From Cavia porcellus (lineage: Eukaryota; Chordata; Mammalia; Rodentia; Caviidae), in the NCBI RefSeq assembly GCF_034190915.1, contig NW_026947506.1, positions 36,827,748-36,891,747 on the forward strand: a stretch of 64,000 bases of DNA, in the 5' to 3' direction. Each line of letters starts with the position of its first letter. Position 1 is the stretch's first letter. Positions 11,866-23,099 of the stretch are shown piece by piece. The notes under the pieces are model-generated. The model made no database searches. It saw nothing but the letters and a program-made list of their open reading frames with translations, and was not told the DNA's origin. The position numbers and the translations under genes were made by a program.

Positions 11866-12262
11866 TTTCTTTTTAATTTTATTTTAAGGAGAATAAAACA
11901 AGACAAAACAATAAAGACAATCAAAACAAAACATGAAAGTGATACAGGAGTTCAAAACAGAATAATAGGGAAACAATAATGGTTACCATAATGCCTCTTA
12001 TTATCTTCAAAATTGCTGCCCATACCATTAGACATAATAAAATCAAAAAACAGAATAAAATCAATCAAAACAGAACAACTAAACAAAACAAAACAATAAA
12101 ATGAAACAAAACAGTAAAAGCAATATTGGATTTCAAAAACAAGACAGAAGGAGATCCTCATAGTTGCTATATAGCATATTGTTATCCTCTAAACAGATGT
12201 TCAGAAATTAGGCCTCCAAAATCACACAAATACAAGAATTAAATTGTTTTTGTATCTCAGTT
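11866..12262 (-). mobile_element. 5'-truncated HAL1-like 3' fragment, antisense
   Basis: Read on the minus strand, this fragment ends TTCTCCTTAAAATAAAAT, like the 3' ends near 8990 and 39998. It contains the repeated-unit core GAGGCATTATGGTAACCATT (plus-strand 11980-12000) shared with 39530-39550. Only the 3' repeat region is present, so the insertion was truncated at its 5' end, as is usual for target-primed reverse transcription. It sits inside the older L1. Confidence 0.75.
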
Positions 12263-12947
12263 GTTATCATCTCAGCCTGTGATCCTCTGAATCAGCCAGT
12301 TGTCTCTGGGGGAGCAGGGCAGGGGGCCTCTTGTTGTCTCCCAGCCTGTGTGCCAGCTGGCTCACAGAAAGGAGAGACTGGCTTCTAGTTTCTCTTCCCA
12401 GCCCCACATGGTTGCTGCTGGCTCACTGGAAGGGCGAACTGCCTTCTTCGTATATGCCGTTTATATGTTGCCCAAAGTTCATTTTGTACAATCTATTTAA
12501 TGTCCTTGCATTTTGACTATAACAGCCCCATGAGGTCAGGTGTAGAGCTTTCTCCTGTGGAGTCATGTTGACACTCAGAAAGTTTCAAATTTTCAGATGA
12601 TGGATGTACAGTTTGAAGAAGAGTATATTACCCATCCATAAAAAGAAATGAAGCACTACGACATACTACAATATGAATAAATCTTGAAATCATTATACTA
12701 AGTGAAAGAAGCCAAACACAAAAGACTGCATATTATATCATTCCATTTATATGGCATGCCCAGCTTAAATTTATAAATTTACAGAGTGGAAAGTGTGCTA
12801 CTTGTTGCATATGGCCTGAGACAGAATCAAATAGGCAGTGACTGCTAAAAGGTACAGTTTCTTTCCAGGGTGCTGACAATATTCTAAAGCTGACTATGGT
12901 AATATTTGCACAACTTTGTGAACACAGTAAACGATGAACTCTGTATT

Positions 12948-13024
12948 TATTTTGGTGCTGGGGAACAAAGCCCAGGGCCATATGCAAACAAGCCATGAAT
13001 TTTGCCACTGAGTTATATACCCAA
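12948..13024 (-). repeat. ID-type SINE, diverged
   Basis: TTTTGGTGCTGGGGAACAAA opens an antisense ID-like body that ends with GCCACTGAGTTATATACCCA. It lies near the 3' end of the old L1. Confidence 0.6.
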
Positions 13025-13310
13025 CTTGAATTGTGTACTTTAAATGGGTGACTTATATGTCAATTGTCCCTTAAACTGTTATAAAATATGTTTGAAATTA
13101 ATTTGCAGATTTAAAAAGTACTATAGTAAGTAGAATTTACAGTAATGAGTCACTGAAATTAAAAACAGTGGAACTAGCAATTAGATAATAAAAATTTTAA
13201 AATATTGTTTATGATAAGACAAAAACACCCCTACCAAAAATGTCTAAGATGAGTCTATAAAAATGTTCAAGGCTTCTATGGTAAAAAAAAAAAAAAAATA
13301 CAGAAATTAA

Positions 13311-13452
13311 AGCCAGGTAATGTGACGCATGTCTCTAATCCCAGTACTTGGGAGACTGAGAAGGGAGGACTGCCAAATGCTTGAGGCCAGCTTGGAATCC
13401 ATAGTGAGCTCAAGACCTGCCTAAACTACATAGTGAGATCCTGTCCCAAAGA
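13311..13452 (+). repeat. B1-like SINE with internal duplication
   Basis: AAGCCAGGTAATGTGACGCA, AATCCCAGTACTTGGGAGAC and a doubled 'gccagcttggaatccatagtgagctcaagacctgcc...tacatagtgagatcc' segment, ending in CAAGCAAGCAAGCAAGCAAA. The internal duplication is typical of proper B1. Confidence 0.8.
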
Positions 13453-13489
13453 ATGAACAAGCAAGCAAGCAAGCAAATGAGCCCAGAAA

Positions 13490-13840
13490 TTAAATACCTC
13501 ACATAAAGGATATATCATCTTCACGGATTATTAATATTCCTGGTGAAAATCTCAGTATATTTTACAAAAAAACAGAAACTGATAAGCTGAATAAGAGATA
13601 TAATAGAAAGGTTCTAGAACACCCAAGACAAGGGCTGGGGATGCTCAGTGTTATGGACCTTGCCTAACATGCACGAGTCTGGGTTCCATCCTCAGTTCCA
13701 CAAGAAGAAAAAAATATAATACTCAAGATAATTTTCAGTAACAGAAAGGCTAGAGGACTTCACTATTAGACACCAAGATGCATTATGCCATCACAGTAAG
13801 ATAGTGTGGTATACGACAGAGACAGCAAAATGCATAGTGG
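13490..13840 (+). mobile_element. Old L1 ORF2 fragment
   Basis: GAAAATCTCAGTATATTTTA and ACAGTAAGATAGTGTGGTAT resemble the ORF2 3' half of mammalian L1. The fragment is split by the ID element at 13630-13712 and has no open frame. Confidence 0.6.
13630..13712 (+). repeat. ID-type SINE
   Basis: GGGCTGGGGATGCTCAGTGT, then CTGGGTTCCATCCTCAG as the B-box region, and a short A/G-rich tail. It is inserted in an L1 fragment. Confidence 0.75.
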
Positions 13841-13859
13841 TTGATCCAGGTGACGTTAC

Positions 13860-14235
13860 AAAAACGTCAGGGGAATTGGTCGGAAAACTAAAAGTGCAGC
13901 AAACAGTGGTAATGCTGGGCCAAATGTCAATGGTGCTAAGAAGACACAGATGACTGGGAATGCTGACAATGTCGCCATTTGAGAGACTGGATATGTAGCC
14001 ATAGGAACTGAGTGAGGCTCAAATTTATCAACTTCACTGAAGACAGTGGTTATGATGAAAAGGACAGAGATGTTTCAAAGAAAGCAATGCAGCAAAAACT
14101 CTTCACATTAAGGAACTCTTGAAGATACTTCATGATATCGAAATCACTGGAAGCTACTTGCAATACTGTAAAGCAAATATTTGATCTTTGCTGTTTCCTA
14201 ACATACAGCTCCAAAAGTACTTAGAATCTCAGGCT
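13860..14235 (+). other. Unidentified decayed coding-like block (possible pogo/Tigger remnant)
   Basis: Read forward, with stops and shifts, the block around 14085-14175 gives HIKELLKILHDIEITGS. This loosely resembles the KEL...FHDIE segment of Tigger-type (pogo) transposases. The upstream part does not clearly fit that family. I see no intact frame. It may instead be a processed pseudogene or unrelated intron sequence. Confidence 0.25.
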
Positions 14236-14329
14236 CTTGAGCCATAGTGCTTTCTGGTTGGCCAAGGCTGGGGACTACCAGACAGACTCAGGATAGGGGC
14301 TGATTGTCAGGATAATGGCCAGTGGTAGT

Positions 14330-15430
14330 TGATCATGGCTGTGTAATGAGGCTTCAAAAGAATCCCAATGGACTAGATTTACTGAGCTCTTAGAGAACAG
14401 ACCATGCAGACACTCCAGAGGGTGGCAAACCCAGGAAGGTAGCGAAGTTTCTCACCCTTTCCAATTAACTGTGCCCCAAGCATTTCTTCATCAAATCCTT
14501 TACAGTTAACCAGTCATCAGTGCTTTCCCCGAGTTCTCTGAACTGCTCTAGCAAGTTAATGAAACTGCAGGAGGAAATGGTGGAAATTCCAGTTTATAGC
14601 TGATGGGTCAGAAGTATTGTTATGGTTTATACATTGTGAAGTCTAGAAGCTTAACTAAGTGACTCAGCAGCTCTACATCCTGCCATGTAGAGGACAAGCC
14701 ATTACCATTCCGGTATATTGTTTATTGCGTCAATTTGAGAAGGTCAGAAGTTTAAGTGATTCAGCCAGGGTCCTTAGTCTGTAACATTCTCAGCCTGTGC
14801 AACCTGAGATGGTGTGACTGCTACACCCACCCCAGGGGAGCAGCCTGCATACACTAAAAGGCAAAAGAGGAGGGACTGATGGCTGGTTCTTTGGAGGAGC
14901 TCCCAGTGTTTGCCCTCAGTTTGGGCTATGTCTCTTGGCTTCTGCCTGGGACTTTTCAACCTTCTGTTATAGATTCTTCACTGTTCCGCTGCAAACCCAA
15001 TGATCTCCTGATATGGACTTGCACAGGACACTGCAGGTCCCAAGGGCTGGACCCTTCAAGCTTCCAGCATGCAGACACTCTCTGCACGCTCCCTCAACTG
15101 ACTTTGTGGCTGATCATTGTAAGCCAATCTTGTAATTTTTTATACATCTGTATATTGTGTATTATGTCTATTTCTCTAGTAAACCCTGACTGTTACAAGT
15201 ATGGATGACAACTTATTACTTGCAATTGGTTCTAAAACAGAGCTGCCTTGTTGGACTGACCTCAACCAAAGGAATCTGGCATTATCTTCAAGGAGGTAAT
15301 AACGGAGTTGAATGGAATTCTAGGACACCCAGCTGGTATCTACTGCAGAACTGCTGCAGGTGGTATGACCACACCCCCAGCCCAGAACATTTGGTCACAG
15401 AAGTGTTTTGTGTTGTGAGAGTATAATAGG
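14330..15430 (+). repeat. Ancient interspersed repeat split by a nested insertion
   Basis: The outer pieces (14330-14630 and 15235-15430) look like two parts of one old mammalian repeat: GAGTTCTCTGAACTGCTCTAGC on the left in outline, and TTCTAGGACACCCAGCTGGT and CATTTGGTCACAGAAGTG on the right. The inner 14640-15230 is a different block that ends in a TCTAGTAAACCCTGACTGTT motif, also common in old mammalian repeats. Family names are uncertain. Confidence 0.45.
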
Positions 15431-15663
15431 AAAAATTAAGCTTATTTCCCCTTAAATATCTTGACCCATTCAAACCTAGAAAGGAATATGATTATTTGCT
15501 AAAGCACAGGACAAACACTCCACATTCTGTTAGTCAAGAGAAGACAGTGTTATTAAAATTACCTGATAAATTTTTATAGCCAAAACCACTAATTCTTAAT
15601 GTTTCTAATTAAAGTACAGTGTATAATTAAATGTCAATTTTATCAATTTTTTATTTCCCTATA

Positions 15664-15746
15664 CTTTTTTTTATACTGGGGATTGAGCTCACAATCTCAT
15701 GCTTGCCAGGCAGACGCTTATGCCACTGAGCTAAATCCTCAGCCCC
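15664..15746 (-). repeat. ID-type SINE
   Basis: TTTTTTTTATACTGGGGATT opens an antisense ID body that ends GAGCTAAATCCTCAGCCCCC. It lacks the TATCGGTACC tail of the younger copies. Confidence 0.8.
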
Positions 15747-16051
15747 CCTATACATTTTAACTATAGAGTTTTAAATATTTTTGACAAACATTTTTAAGGT
15801 CAAACTATAAACATAATTTTCTCCATTGAATATTAAGATAACTGCATTGTTTCAACTTGCATAGTCATTCTTTTGCTTCTATTTCCATGAAAAGCCAGGA
15901 CTGTACCATTTTAAAAATGAGGAAAGGAATAGAATAATCCTAAAGATGGAACAAAATAACGATGGGAAGAGAGATTGATAAAATAGAAAACAAAGATACA
16001 ATGGAAAAAAACAAAAAATTGGCTCACAAATTATCAAGAGTAATCAAGGGA

Positions 16052-16123
16052 GGGTCAGGGATTTAGCTCAGTGGCTCAAGCACTTACCTGGTAAGTGTGA
16101 GGTTATGAGTTCAATAACCAGTG

Positions 16124-16160
<37 letters not shown>
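16052..16160 (+). repeat. ID-type SINE with long A tail
   Basis: GGGTCAGGGATTTAGCTCAG is the A-box region and GTTATGAGTTCAATAACCAG the B-box region. A run of A and AAAAG repeats follows. Confidence 0.8.
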
Positions 16161-16162
<2 letters not shown>

Positions 16163-16173
16163 GTGTATATTCT

Positions 16174-16279
16174 CTTTTTTTTGTCCTTTTCATTTTTATC
16201 GGTACCAGGGATTGAAATCACAACTGCCTGCTTGCAAGGCAGGCGCTTATGCTGCTGAGCTAAATCCCCAGCCCAAAAC
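16174..16279 (-). repeat. ID-type SINE with exact 10-bp TSD
   Basis: The T run and GTCCTTTTCATTTTTATCGG tail precede the body. TGTATATTCT at 16164-16173 is repeated exactly at 16280-16289. It inserted beside the tail of the preceding ID element. Confidence 0.9.
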
Positions 16280-16837
16280 TGTATATTCTTACAAACTCAC
16301 ATCACCTACTTGACAGAAGAACATCCATAAAGATGAAATGTTGGTTAGTTGCACCATAGTTTAATAGCAGCAATGCAACAATGAGATACTTAGGGAACAC
16401 CTCTTAGATGACAGGCAGCCCACTACATGGCAGTTTTGTGGGGAAAGTAAAGTATGGCCTGGCCTCCCTGCCCTGGCTCGTTCCTGGGCTCCAACAGGGT
16501 GGAGCGCTCTGCAACCTAGGCAGCAAGAAGTCCTGACCACCTCCAGGGGAGCCGCCTCCACTGCCCTGCTTCAGTTCTGCTTGGCTGCAAAGTACAGGGG
16601 CAGGGATGAGTGATCGGTGTGGTCATCCAGTGAGGTTTTCTTTCGTCCTGTGCAGCTTACCCTTAGGGCCTATAAGACTGACCAGCTGGGAAAAATTCAC
16701 CCGGTGGCTATTAAGGATGAAATGAGATGGACAAAGTAGAGTACCTGGCACATGGTGACACGGTGGCCATTAAAGACTGGAGTTTCCAGATGGAAGCACT
16801 GTAGCATTATCGTACAAAAGCTAAGCAACATTTATCA

Positions 16838-16845
16838 TGTGTGCA

Positions 16846-16889
<44 letters not shown>
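16838..16889. repeat. (GC)n-(GT)n alternating purine-pyrimidine tract
   Basis: TGTGTGCATGCGCGCGCGCG leads into a long uninterrupted GT run. This is the classic composition for left-handed Z-DNA. Confidence 0.95.
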
Positions 16890-16903
16890 ATGGGCAATTT
16901 GCT

Positions 16904-16994
16904 TTTTTTTTTCCTTTTGGTACTGGCAATCGAACTTAGGACCTTGCGCTTGCCAGGTGAGTGTTTATGCCACTGAGCTATATCCCTATCCCCC
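16904..16994 (-). repeat. ID-type SINE
   Basis: TTTTTTCCTTTTGGTACTGG, then CGAACTTAGGACCTTGCGCT, ending GAGCTATATCCCTATCCCCC in antisense orientation. Confidence 0.75.
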
Positions 16995-17027
16995 AGGCAA
17001 TTTGCATTTTTAAAATTATTATTATGT

Positions 17028-17208
17028 TTTAATTTACAGTAGTACTAGGGATTGAATCAAAGCCTTTGCACTGAGTTACACCCCAAACCCTTTATTAATT
17101 TGAGACAGGGTCTCACTAAGTAGTTCAGATTGGGCTCCAATTTGTGATCCTTTTGTCTCAGCCTCCCAGAAAGCAGGGATTACAGGAGTGTGTCACCACA
17201 CCCAAGCA
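17028..17208 (-). repeat. B1-dID dimeric SINE
   Basis: The ID half (GTAGTACTAGGGATTGAATC to TTACACCCCAAACCC) precedes the B1 half (GAGACAGGGTCTCACTAAGT to GTGTCACCACACCC), antisense. Confidence 0.8.
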
Positions 17209-17265
17209 TTGCCAAGCAATGCTTCTAAGAAGAGGAGCACAGAGGAACAGCATACACGTGTACCT

Positions 17266-17268
17266 GAG

Positions 17269-17299
<31 letters not shown>

Positions 17300-17338
17300 G
17301 AAAGAGAAAGAGAGACACAGTGTGTGTGTGTGTGTATG
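17266..17338. repeat. (GA)n and (GT)n microsatellite
   Basis: GAGAGAGAAAGAG-type purine tract followed by ACACAGTGTGTGTGTGTGTG. The repeat opens spurious long frames on both strands. Confidence 0.95.
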
Positions 17339-18779
17339 TTATTTCTCTGGAATTTTCATTATCCCTAATCTCTATCACCTGGCATTTAAAGTCAGGACCC
17401 TAGTGAAACTACTGTCTCCAAGAGGACTGGTCACTAATTACTACATTAGCCAGCTCTACTCTGCCATTACTAACTCTTCTTTCATCTCCTTCTGGAAAAG
17501 ACCCCATCATGGAAGTTCCATGGTTTTCCTCTTCCGTGACCTCCTTTTTGGCTGGCTCCTTGCTCTCCCCGCTGCCTCAGTGAACTGTAATAGGGTTCAA
17601 AGTAAAGAAGTGAGACTTGAGACAGACCACCCACTAGCAGAGTGATCTGGGGTGAGGTACCTCCCCTTTGGTGTTACTGTAAGAGAGATGGCACAGGTAC
17701 CTGCACCCAATGCACATGGCTCTTGTGAGAACTGACATCACACACGTACAGTGCTTACTTGGGCCTTGCACAGAGCAAGCATTCAGTCTGTGCTGCCACT
17801 ACTCCCACTGTGTGAGCACAGTCTTAGGCAGCTCTCAGGAAAAAGTCATTCAGACAACTGCAGGTGCACAGTGTGAAAACACACTCTCTGGAAGACAAGG
17901 CTGGAAGGATACATTGCAGTAAGTGCTTTTAGTAGAGCGGTAACTGTGTAGAAAGTGGTTTCTACTTTCTCTAGTCCTCTAATTTTCATCACAAGGCTAT
18001 GCCGAAAACAAGAAAAAGCAGCTGCTGACCAGCCCCTGTGGACACTGGCAGAAAGACAGTGGAGAAACAGGAGAGAGATAGACAGGAGAAGTGCATGAGT
18101 TCAAAATCACAAGCTGCTCCAAGGCTTGGGAAAAAAACACAAATATGTAGAAAATCTCAAAACTATCCCAATGCCCTATATTTTCTCTGTGCTTAGATCC
18201 CTATTTCCAGGTAGGAACGGACTGGGAAAGATGGCTGTGGTCTGGAAAAGAAGTCAAAAGGTGCAAGAGAAACCAGAGACATAGTCTAAAGCATCCTCAC
18301 ATCAATCAGACCATATGTCAGCCCCCCTGGTAGAAAATGTCATTCCAATCAGAGACACACGCACAACAGACGCAGCAGGCACCTCCATCAAATGGCTGGA
18401 CCACCACATTTGTATACTGCCTTCCCCTGCCTCAACAGTTGTTGGAACCAGACCTTAATGCCAGAGATGCCTGATGTGGGAGCCACCATTAGGCCACTTC
18501 CTAAGAGCTGTGTTCCCTTCTCCTCTGTAATCCTTGGCCACACCAGTGAAGCCTTGCTGGCAGCTTTGCACGGGGGTACATGATTTAAACTGGGGTATTG
18601 GACACGAGGGGCTGTGTGTCTGGGTTCTGGACAAACGGATACTCCTTTGTAAAAGGCCACACCCAAGAAGAAATTCTCCTTTCTGACTTTGAAAACAAGG
18701 AGAAAAGATGGCCAGACTGACAGTCATTTTGGTACCACAAGAAAAAGGACTCAAAAGATGAGAAGAGAGATAAGAAACC

Positions 18780-18905
18780 TCAGTTCTTAGCAATGATTAA
18801 CTGATAACTTGCTACACCTGGCCTTAGGGAATAATAAACATGTTTATTGCTTAAGTCACTATTAGTTGAGTATTTTGTCACTTTTGAGCAAAAGCATCCT
18901 AAATT
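18780..18905 (+). repeat. Old LTR-like 3' end (MaLR type)
   Basis: AATAAACATGTTTATTGCTT followed by TAAGTCACTATTAGTTGAGT and 'ttgtcacttttgagcaaaag' resembles the U5 end of MaLR (MLT1-type) LTRs. It is a decayed solo fragment with no coding sequence. Confidence 0.4.
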
Positions 18906-18962
18906 ATTCAGCCAGCAATAAGTGAGCTGATTCCAGAACGGGGATATCTAAATGTAAATATC

Positions 18963-19230
18963 ATGTGGGCATGGTAGTGCATGCCTGGAATCCCAGCAAT
19001 TTAGGAGGGTGAGGCAGGAGGATCGCCAAGTTTAAGGCCAGTTTGGGCTACATATCAAGTTCAAATGCATCCTAAATTTCCCAACAAGACCTTGTCTCAA
19101 AATACCACAAACAAGAGCTCTGCGTGGTGGCATATGCCTATAATCTCAGCACTCAGGTGGGTCCCTGGGTGATACAATGATTTCAAGGCCAGCCAGAACT
19201 ACATAGTGAATCTACACAGTGTCAAAACAA
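18963..19230 (+). repeat. Two adjacent B1-like SINEs
   Basis: The first (18963-19100) has GTGGGCATGGTAGTGCATGC and GAATCCCAGCAATTTAGG; the second (19110-19230) has GCGTGGTGGCATATGCCTAT and ends in AAAACAAAAACAAAAAC. Confidence 0.8.
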
Positions 19231-19317
19231 AAACAAAAACAAATGAAAAAATAAATATACACAGCTAGAAATCAGCAATAGTATGTATATGTGTGTATAC
19301 ATATTTTTTAATTCATT

Positions 19318-19526
19318 TTTATTTATTTATTTGTGTACCAGGAATCAAACTCAGGACCTCATGCTTACCAGGCAGGTGCTGTGTCACTGAGGTGTACCCC
19401 TGGACCACTCAGCAATAGTAGTACTGTAGTTCTGTCTTTTTTTTCCCTTTGGTACTGGAGGGTATCAAACTCATGACCTTGTGCTTACCAGGTAAGTGCT
19501 TGAGCTGCTGACCTAAATCCCCTTCC
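19318..19526 (-). repeat. Two ID-type SINEs in the same orientation
   Basis: Copies at 19318-19406 (GTGTACCAGGAATCAAACTC) and 19438-19526 (CTTTGGTACTGGAGGGTATC), both antisense and both diverged. They are separated by about 30 bp. Confidence 0.75.
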
Positions 19527-19734
19527 ATGTCGCTCTTTCTTTACTAACAGTTGGATTTAAAAGACATACTAAATGAAAACTTTGAAATAATTCGTGATCT
19601 TCACATATGTATTAATATCTTCTCAGTTATGAGTACCAGTACCAAAAAGGCAGTTAAATATACAATAAACTCTTCTTTAAAAGCAAGAAAAATACAATCT
19701 ATTTTGGTCTTTGGTAGGGGCAGTACTTTACATT

Positions 19735-19862
19735 CCAGCTTTTTTGCTCATTTTTGTTTTGAGACAGGGTCTGAGTTGCCCAGGCAGGGCTTAAAGTTGG
19801 GATCCTCCTGCCTCAGCCTCCTAAAGTGCTGAGATTACAAGGATGAGCCACCACACCTGGCT
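19735..19862 (-). repeat. B1-like SINE
   Basis: TTTTGAGACAGGGTCTGAGT, then CCTCAGCCTCCTAAAGTGCT and ATGAGCCACCACACCTGGCT mark an antisense B1. Confidence 0.85.
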
Positions 19863-20864
19863 TTTTAAAAAACTATTTACTAGTCTGTATAAAAGGAATT
19901 TAAACAGATACAGGATAGTATTTAGTCTAAACTTTAATAGCAATAAAATGAAACATGTGAGTCAAAAGAGGTTAACATTAGACCTCCGAAAGCATCTCTT
20001 ACTGAGGTTGCATTTTATCATGGAATTGCTGTAAAAGAAAACTAGTAACTGTGGGATAGTAAATATAAGCAAAATGGGATCTTGGAAAAAAATAAAACTA
20101 GAAGCAAAAGTTATTCCTATGCCCTCTGCATGTCTACATGCAAGAAACTCTGCCATCTCAACATATTTTCCTTACTGAAACTGTACCTTCAAGTTTGTGT
20201 TTATACCAACACTGTTGCTGTGGAAATAGTTGATTGGACATTATGAACTCACAGCTGAATAAAATAAGGCGTGGAACAAAAGTCTTATTTAAACAGTGGC
20301 AATACCATAAAACATTAAAAAGGCAAACTGAATGATGGTGAGTCAGAGCACCATATGTTTTAATATAAGGGTTATATTTTTTTCTGATGCCTGACACAAA
20401 TAGGATGTTTTGTTGATTTAGTTCTATTTTTAGAAACCTATGATCATCTGGACTACTCCCCAAAGGGTCCTAAGTTTTGCTACCTATCTTTGTCTACAAA
20501 TGGCTGGCTGCAGGTTATGAAACTGATCATGCTTAGCACAGACTTCCCAGTTTGGTGCTCACCAGAACATACGGAAATTATGTTCCCAGCAGTACCCAAG
20601 TCAAGATTTCAAAACACTTATGCACAAAATTGATTGCATTAAATGCAGGAGTATCAGCTTATTCATCATGTATCATAATTTCAGGAGTATAGCTGGGCTT
20701 CTGACTACAACTTTATGAACTCTCAAGTAGAAAGCTGCCACACAATGAGGACAAACACTCAGATCATCTTTATACCCCTAGCCCAGTTCCCTATCCTGCC
20801 AGGTCACCAAGCCTCTGATTTGGTCTGTTCTCTGATAGGTCAGTATGAGTTTCCAGGCAATGTT

Positions 20865-20955
20865 TTGTTTTGTTTTGTTTTGGTACCAGGGATTGAACTC
20901 ATGACCTTGTGCTTGCCAGGCAGGCGCTTATGCCACTGAGCTAACCCTCCCGGCT
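20865..20955 (-). repeat. ID-type SINE
   Basis: A TTTTG repeat leads to TTTTGGTACCAGGGATTGAA and ends at GCCACTGAGCTAACCCTCCC. It lies about 0.8 kb downstream, in gene orientation, of exon 3. Confidence 0.85.
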
Positions 20956-21769
20956 CTCCAAGCAATGTTCTGAGACCAAAAGGTGTGCATTCATTATAAC
21001 CCAACTGTGTGGTACTTCCCTGCTCTCGCTCGACTTGCCCTTCCCACTTTTCAACTGGAGACAGACAGACAGACACACACCATTCTTTTCCCCTGGTTTT
21101 CTGAACTTTTCAAATCATCACAAATATTTTTAGTATGCACAACATATTCAATAAGTTTTAAAAATAAGGGTCATGTGTAGGACTATTTAAAAACTGGACC
21201 TTCCCCCAGGGGAGACAGTAACAGTGAAGTGGCTCTGTAAATAGAAATCCAGCCTCTCCCCACCACGCCTGCTGCCCAGGGTGTGGCCGCCCTCTGCCTG
21301 CACAGGAGAGCGATTCATACTAGCAAAACCGGAAAAATCACAACTGAGAGTGACTGTGGAAGCAGTGAGAGCCAAGAAAGCAATGTAAGGAGTTGGATTT
21401 TCTACGCAGTGAGTCACAGGAAACGCTTGCCTTGTCAGAGGCATGGGTTGCCCACCTCCTCTGGTTCAGAACGTAGGTCAGTGCTCCTTGGGCTTGGTAA
21501 TTAGGGGATCAGAGGCCACAGGCAAGAGCTGAAGGGCCAGAGGCAGGAGTTCAAATTCCTAGAAAAGCTGGGTAGCCCCTCCACTTGGCCCTCAGGCACC
21601 AGACTTGGCTTACTGTCCAATCAAGCTTCCAGTTCTACAGAGTAGGACGAATACAACTATGGAGTGCCTGGCTAGCTCTCCTTTCTATTCTCAACTTGGG
21701 CTCCTCTTGCACTCTCATCAGGGTATCCAGGATGATGGAGCAGGTTTATATAATGGATGGTTGACTCAC

Positions 21770-21856
21770 CCAGCTCAGTTGACACCGGGGACCCAGACGC
21801 CATCTCACCAATCTTAGCCACTCCATCATAGTAGGCTTTTCCTGCCACGATCATAG
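21770..21856 (-). CDS. BAIAP2L1: BAIAP2L1 exon 3 (I-BAR domain)
   Basis: The 87-bp exon codes, in frame with exon 2, for residues 43-71: [20 protein letters not shown] then SGSPVSTEL. It closely matches the human BAIAP2L1 I-BAR region, with a few conservative changes (GKAYY for GRAYY, MAS for IAT). The acceptor is a pyrimidine-rich CTTTTCTTGTCTAG just above 21856; the donor is GTGAGT below 21770. Entry phase is after codon base 1 (G from exon 2) and the exon again ends on base 1 of a Gly codon. These residues belong to the helical I-BAR/IMD dimer that binds acidic phosphoinositide membranes and bundles actin. The exon is well conserved and undamaged. Exon 4 was not found in the remaining 21.7 kb. 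Confidence 0.95.
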
Positions 21857-23099
21857 CTAGACAAGAAAAGTAACACATGAAATCATCGCTTAGACAAGGA
21901 AAGGAGAAATGCACACAGGTCTCTCCTTGCCCCAAACATTGGTCAGTCTCTTGTTCTCTTTTACTGGCTGGACAACTATAGGCTGCTCTATTACAGTACT
22001 TTCCCTCAATTTATAAAATGACTATGTTCTTAAAAGTTAGATTTTAAAGGAAAACATAAAAACAAGGTATGAAAAGGCCACCGAATTCATATGTAAGTCC
22101 AGCAAAAGGAACAGCACTCTCATAACAAATTTATTTCAGCAATTATTGTAGTCTTAAAAACTAAGGGCTTTCACTGTATTTGAATATAAGCTTAAGAAAT
22201 GTAATGCTCTGCTACATTATTTTATAAAACTATGGATACTCTTAAAAGTAAAATTATAAAAAGAACAGTAATAGCATTTATGTAGACTTTTCAGGTCATT
22301 ATTTAATCTACCTGATAATGTTGGGTCAAGAGAGTTATCAGCCCCTGCTAAGGGAGTGGAGTGCAGATTTTGGGACATCCCCAAGGTCAGTGGAGAGACA
22401 GCAGCAGTGTACACAACTCCTGCTAGGGTGCCTTATTTTCTTAGTTCTAAAGTACAGTGCTTTTTGACTCTTTGGTTTCAGTAGGAACTGAAGAAAAAGT
22501 GACTCTGTCTCAAAACAGGATATGTAGCCAGTAAGCTGTCATGTTAATGTATGTATTTTGGAACGAAGATGTTATATTATAAAGTACTGATAAACTGAAA
22601 AGCAAATCAGTGGGAGAATGGCACGCAGGATTACACAATATTTAAACAAAAATTCTGGCTTGCATCTGCATATGGAATTGAAAATATTAGTTAATTGCTA
22701 ATTTACATTAAAGCCATGTACCATGTAACCTTTCAGTCCTATAAAGTATCTTTGGCTTTATGATAAACCTAAGTTAATTTAAAAATTTTGTAACTTATCC
22801 AGAACACAAAATTATTATTTTCACAATTTCACAAAGGCACACATTAAAGATAGTTTCTGCAACTTATTGTAAGGAGTGAAGCAAATTAATTCTATTTTAG
22901 TGGTATTAACCTAGATTAATCTACATACATACCTGTACCAGATAATTTTTCCCAAAATAGTTTCATTGGTTTACTGTTCAAAAGCCTTCAATGGCCTCTA
23001 CTGCCCATAGTATAAGCCCTCGTTCCCTAGAGTTCACTGTAGACTTTTACATTATATAATGATCTTCAATGAATCGCCCCTACCAGAATTCTCAGTCTG

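Larger units (their letters stand above)
11100..13090 (+). mobile_element. Old L1 (3' end), broken by later insertions
   Basis: ORF2 3'-end sequence is recognisable at 11150-11350 (AATGAGATACTACTTCACAC) and 11455-11720 (AACAACCCAAATGTCCGTCA). It resumes at 12590-12760 (CTAAGTGAAAGAAGCCAAAC) and runs to the 3' UTR near 13090 (TGTACTTTAAATGGGTGA). An ID SINE, a minus-strand HAL1 fragment and other sequence split it. All frames are dead. Confidence 0.8.

Noticed and set aside
17144..17403. Several frames through the GA/GT microsatellite
   Set aside because: They are artefacts of the simple repeat (runs of RERERE and VCVCVC).
18388..18793. 92- and 112-codon overlapping minus-strand frames
   Set aside because: They overlap in different frames with no motif and lie beside an LTR-like remnant.
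21283..21300. CTCF-like GCCGCCCTCTGCCTG
   Set aside because: It has two mismatches to the core consensus in the TGG end and does not reach the quality of the site at 58479.
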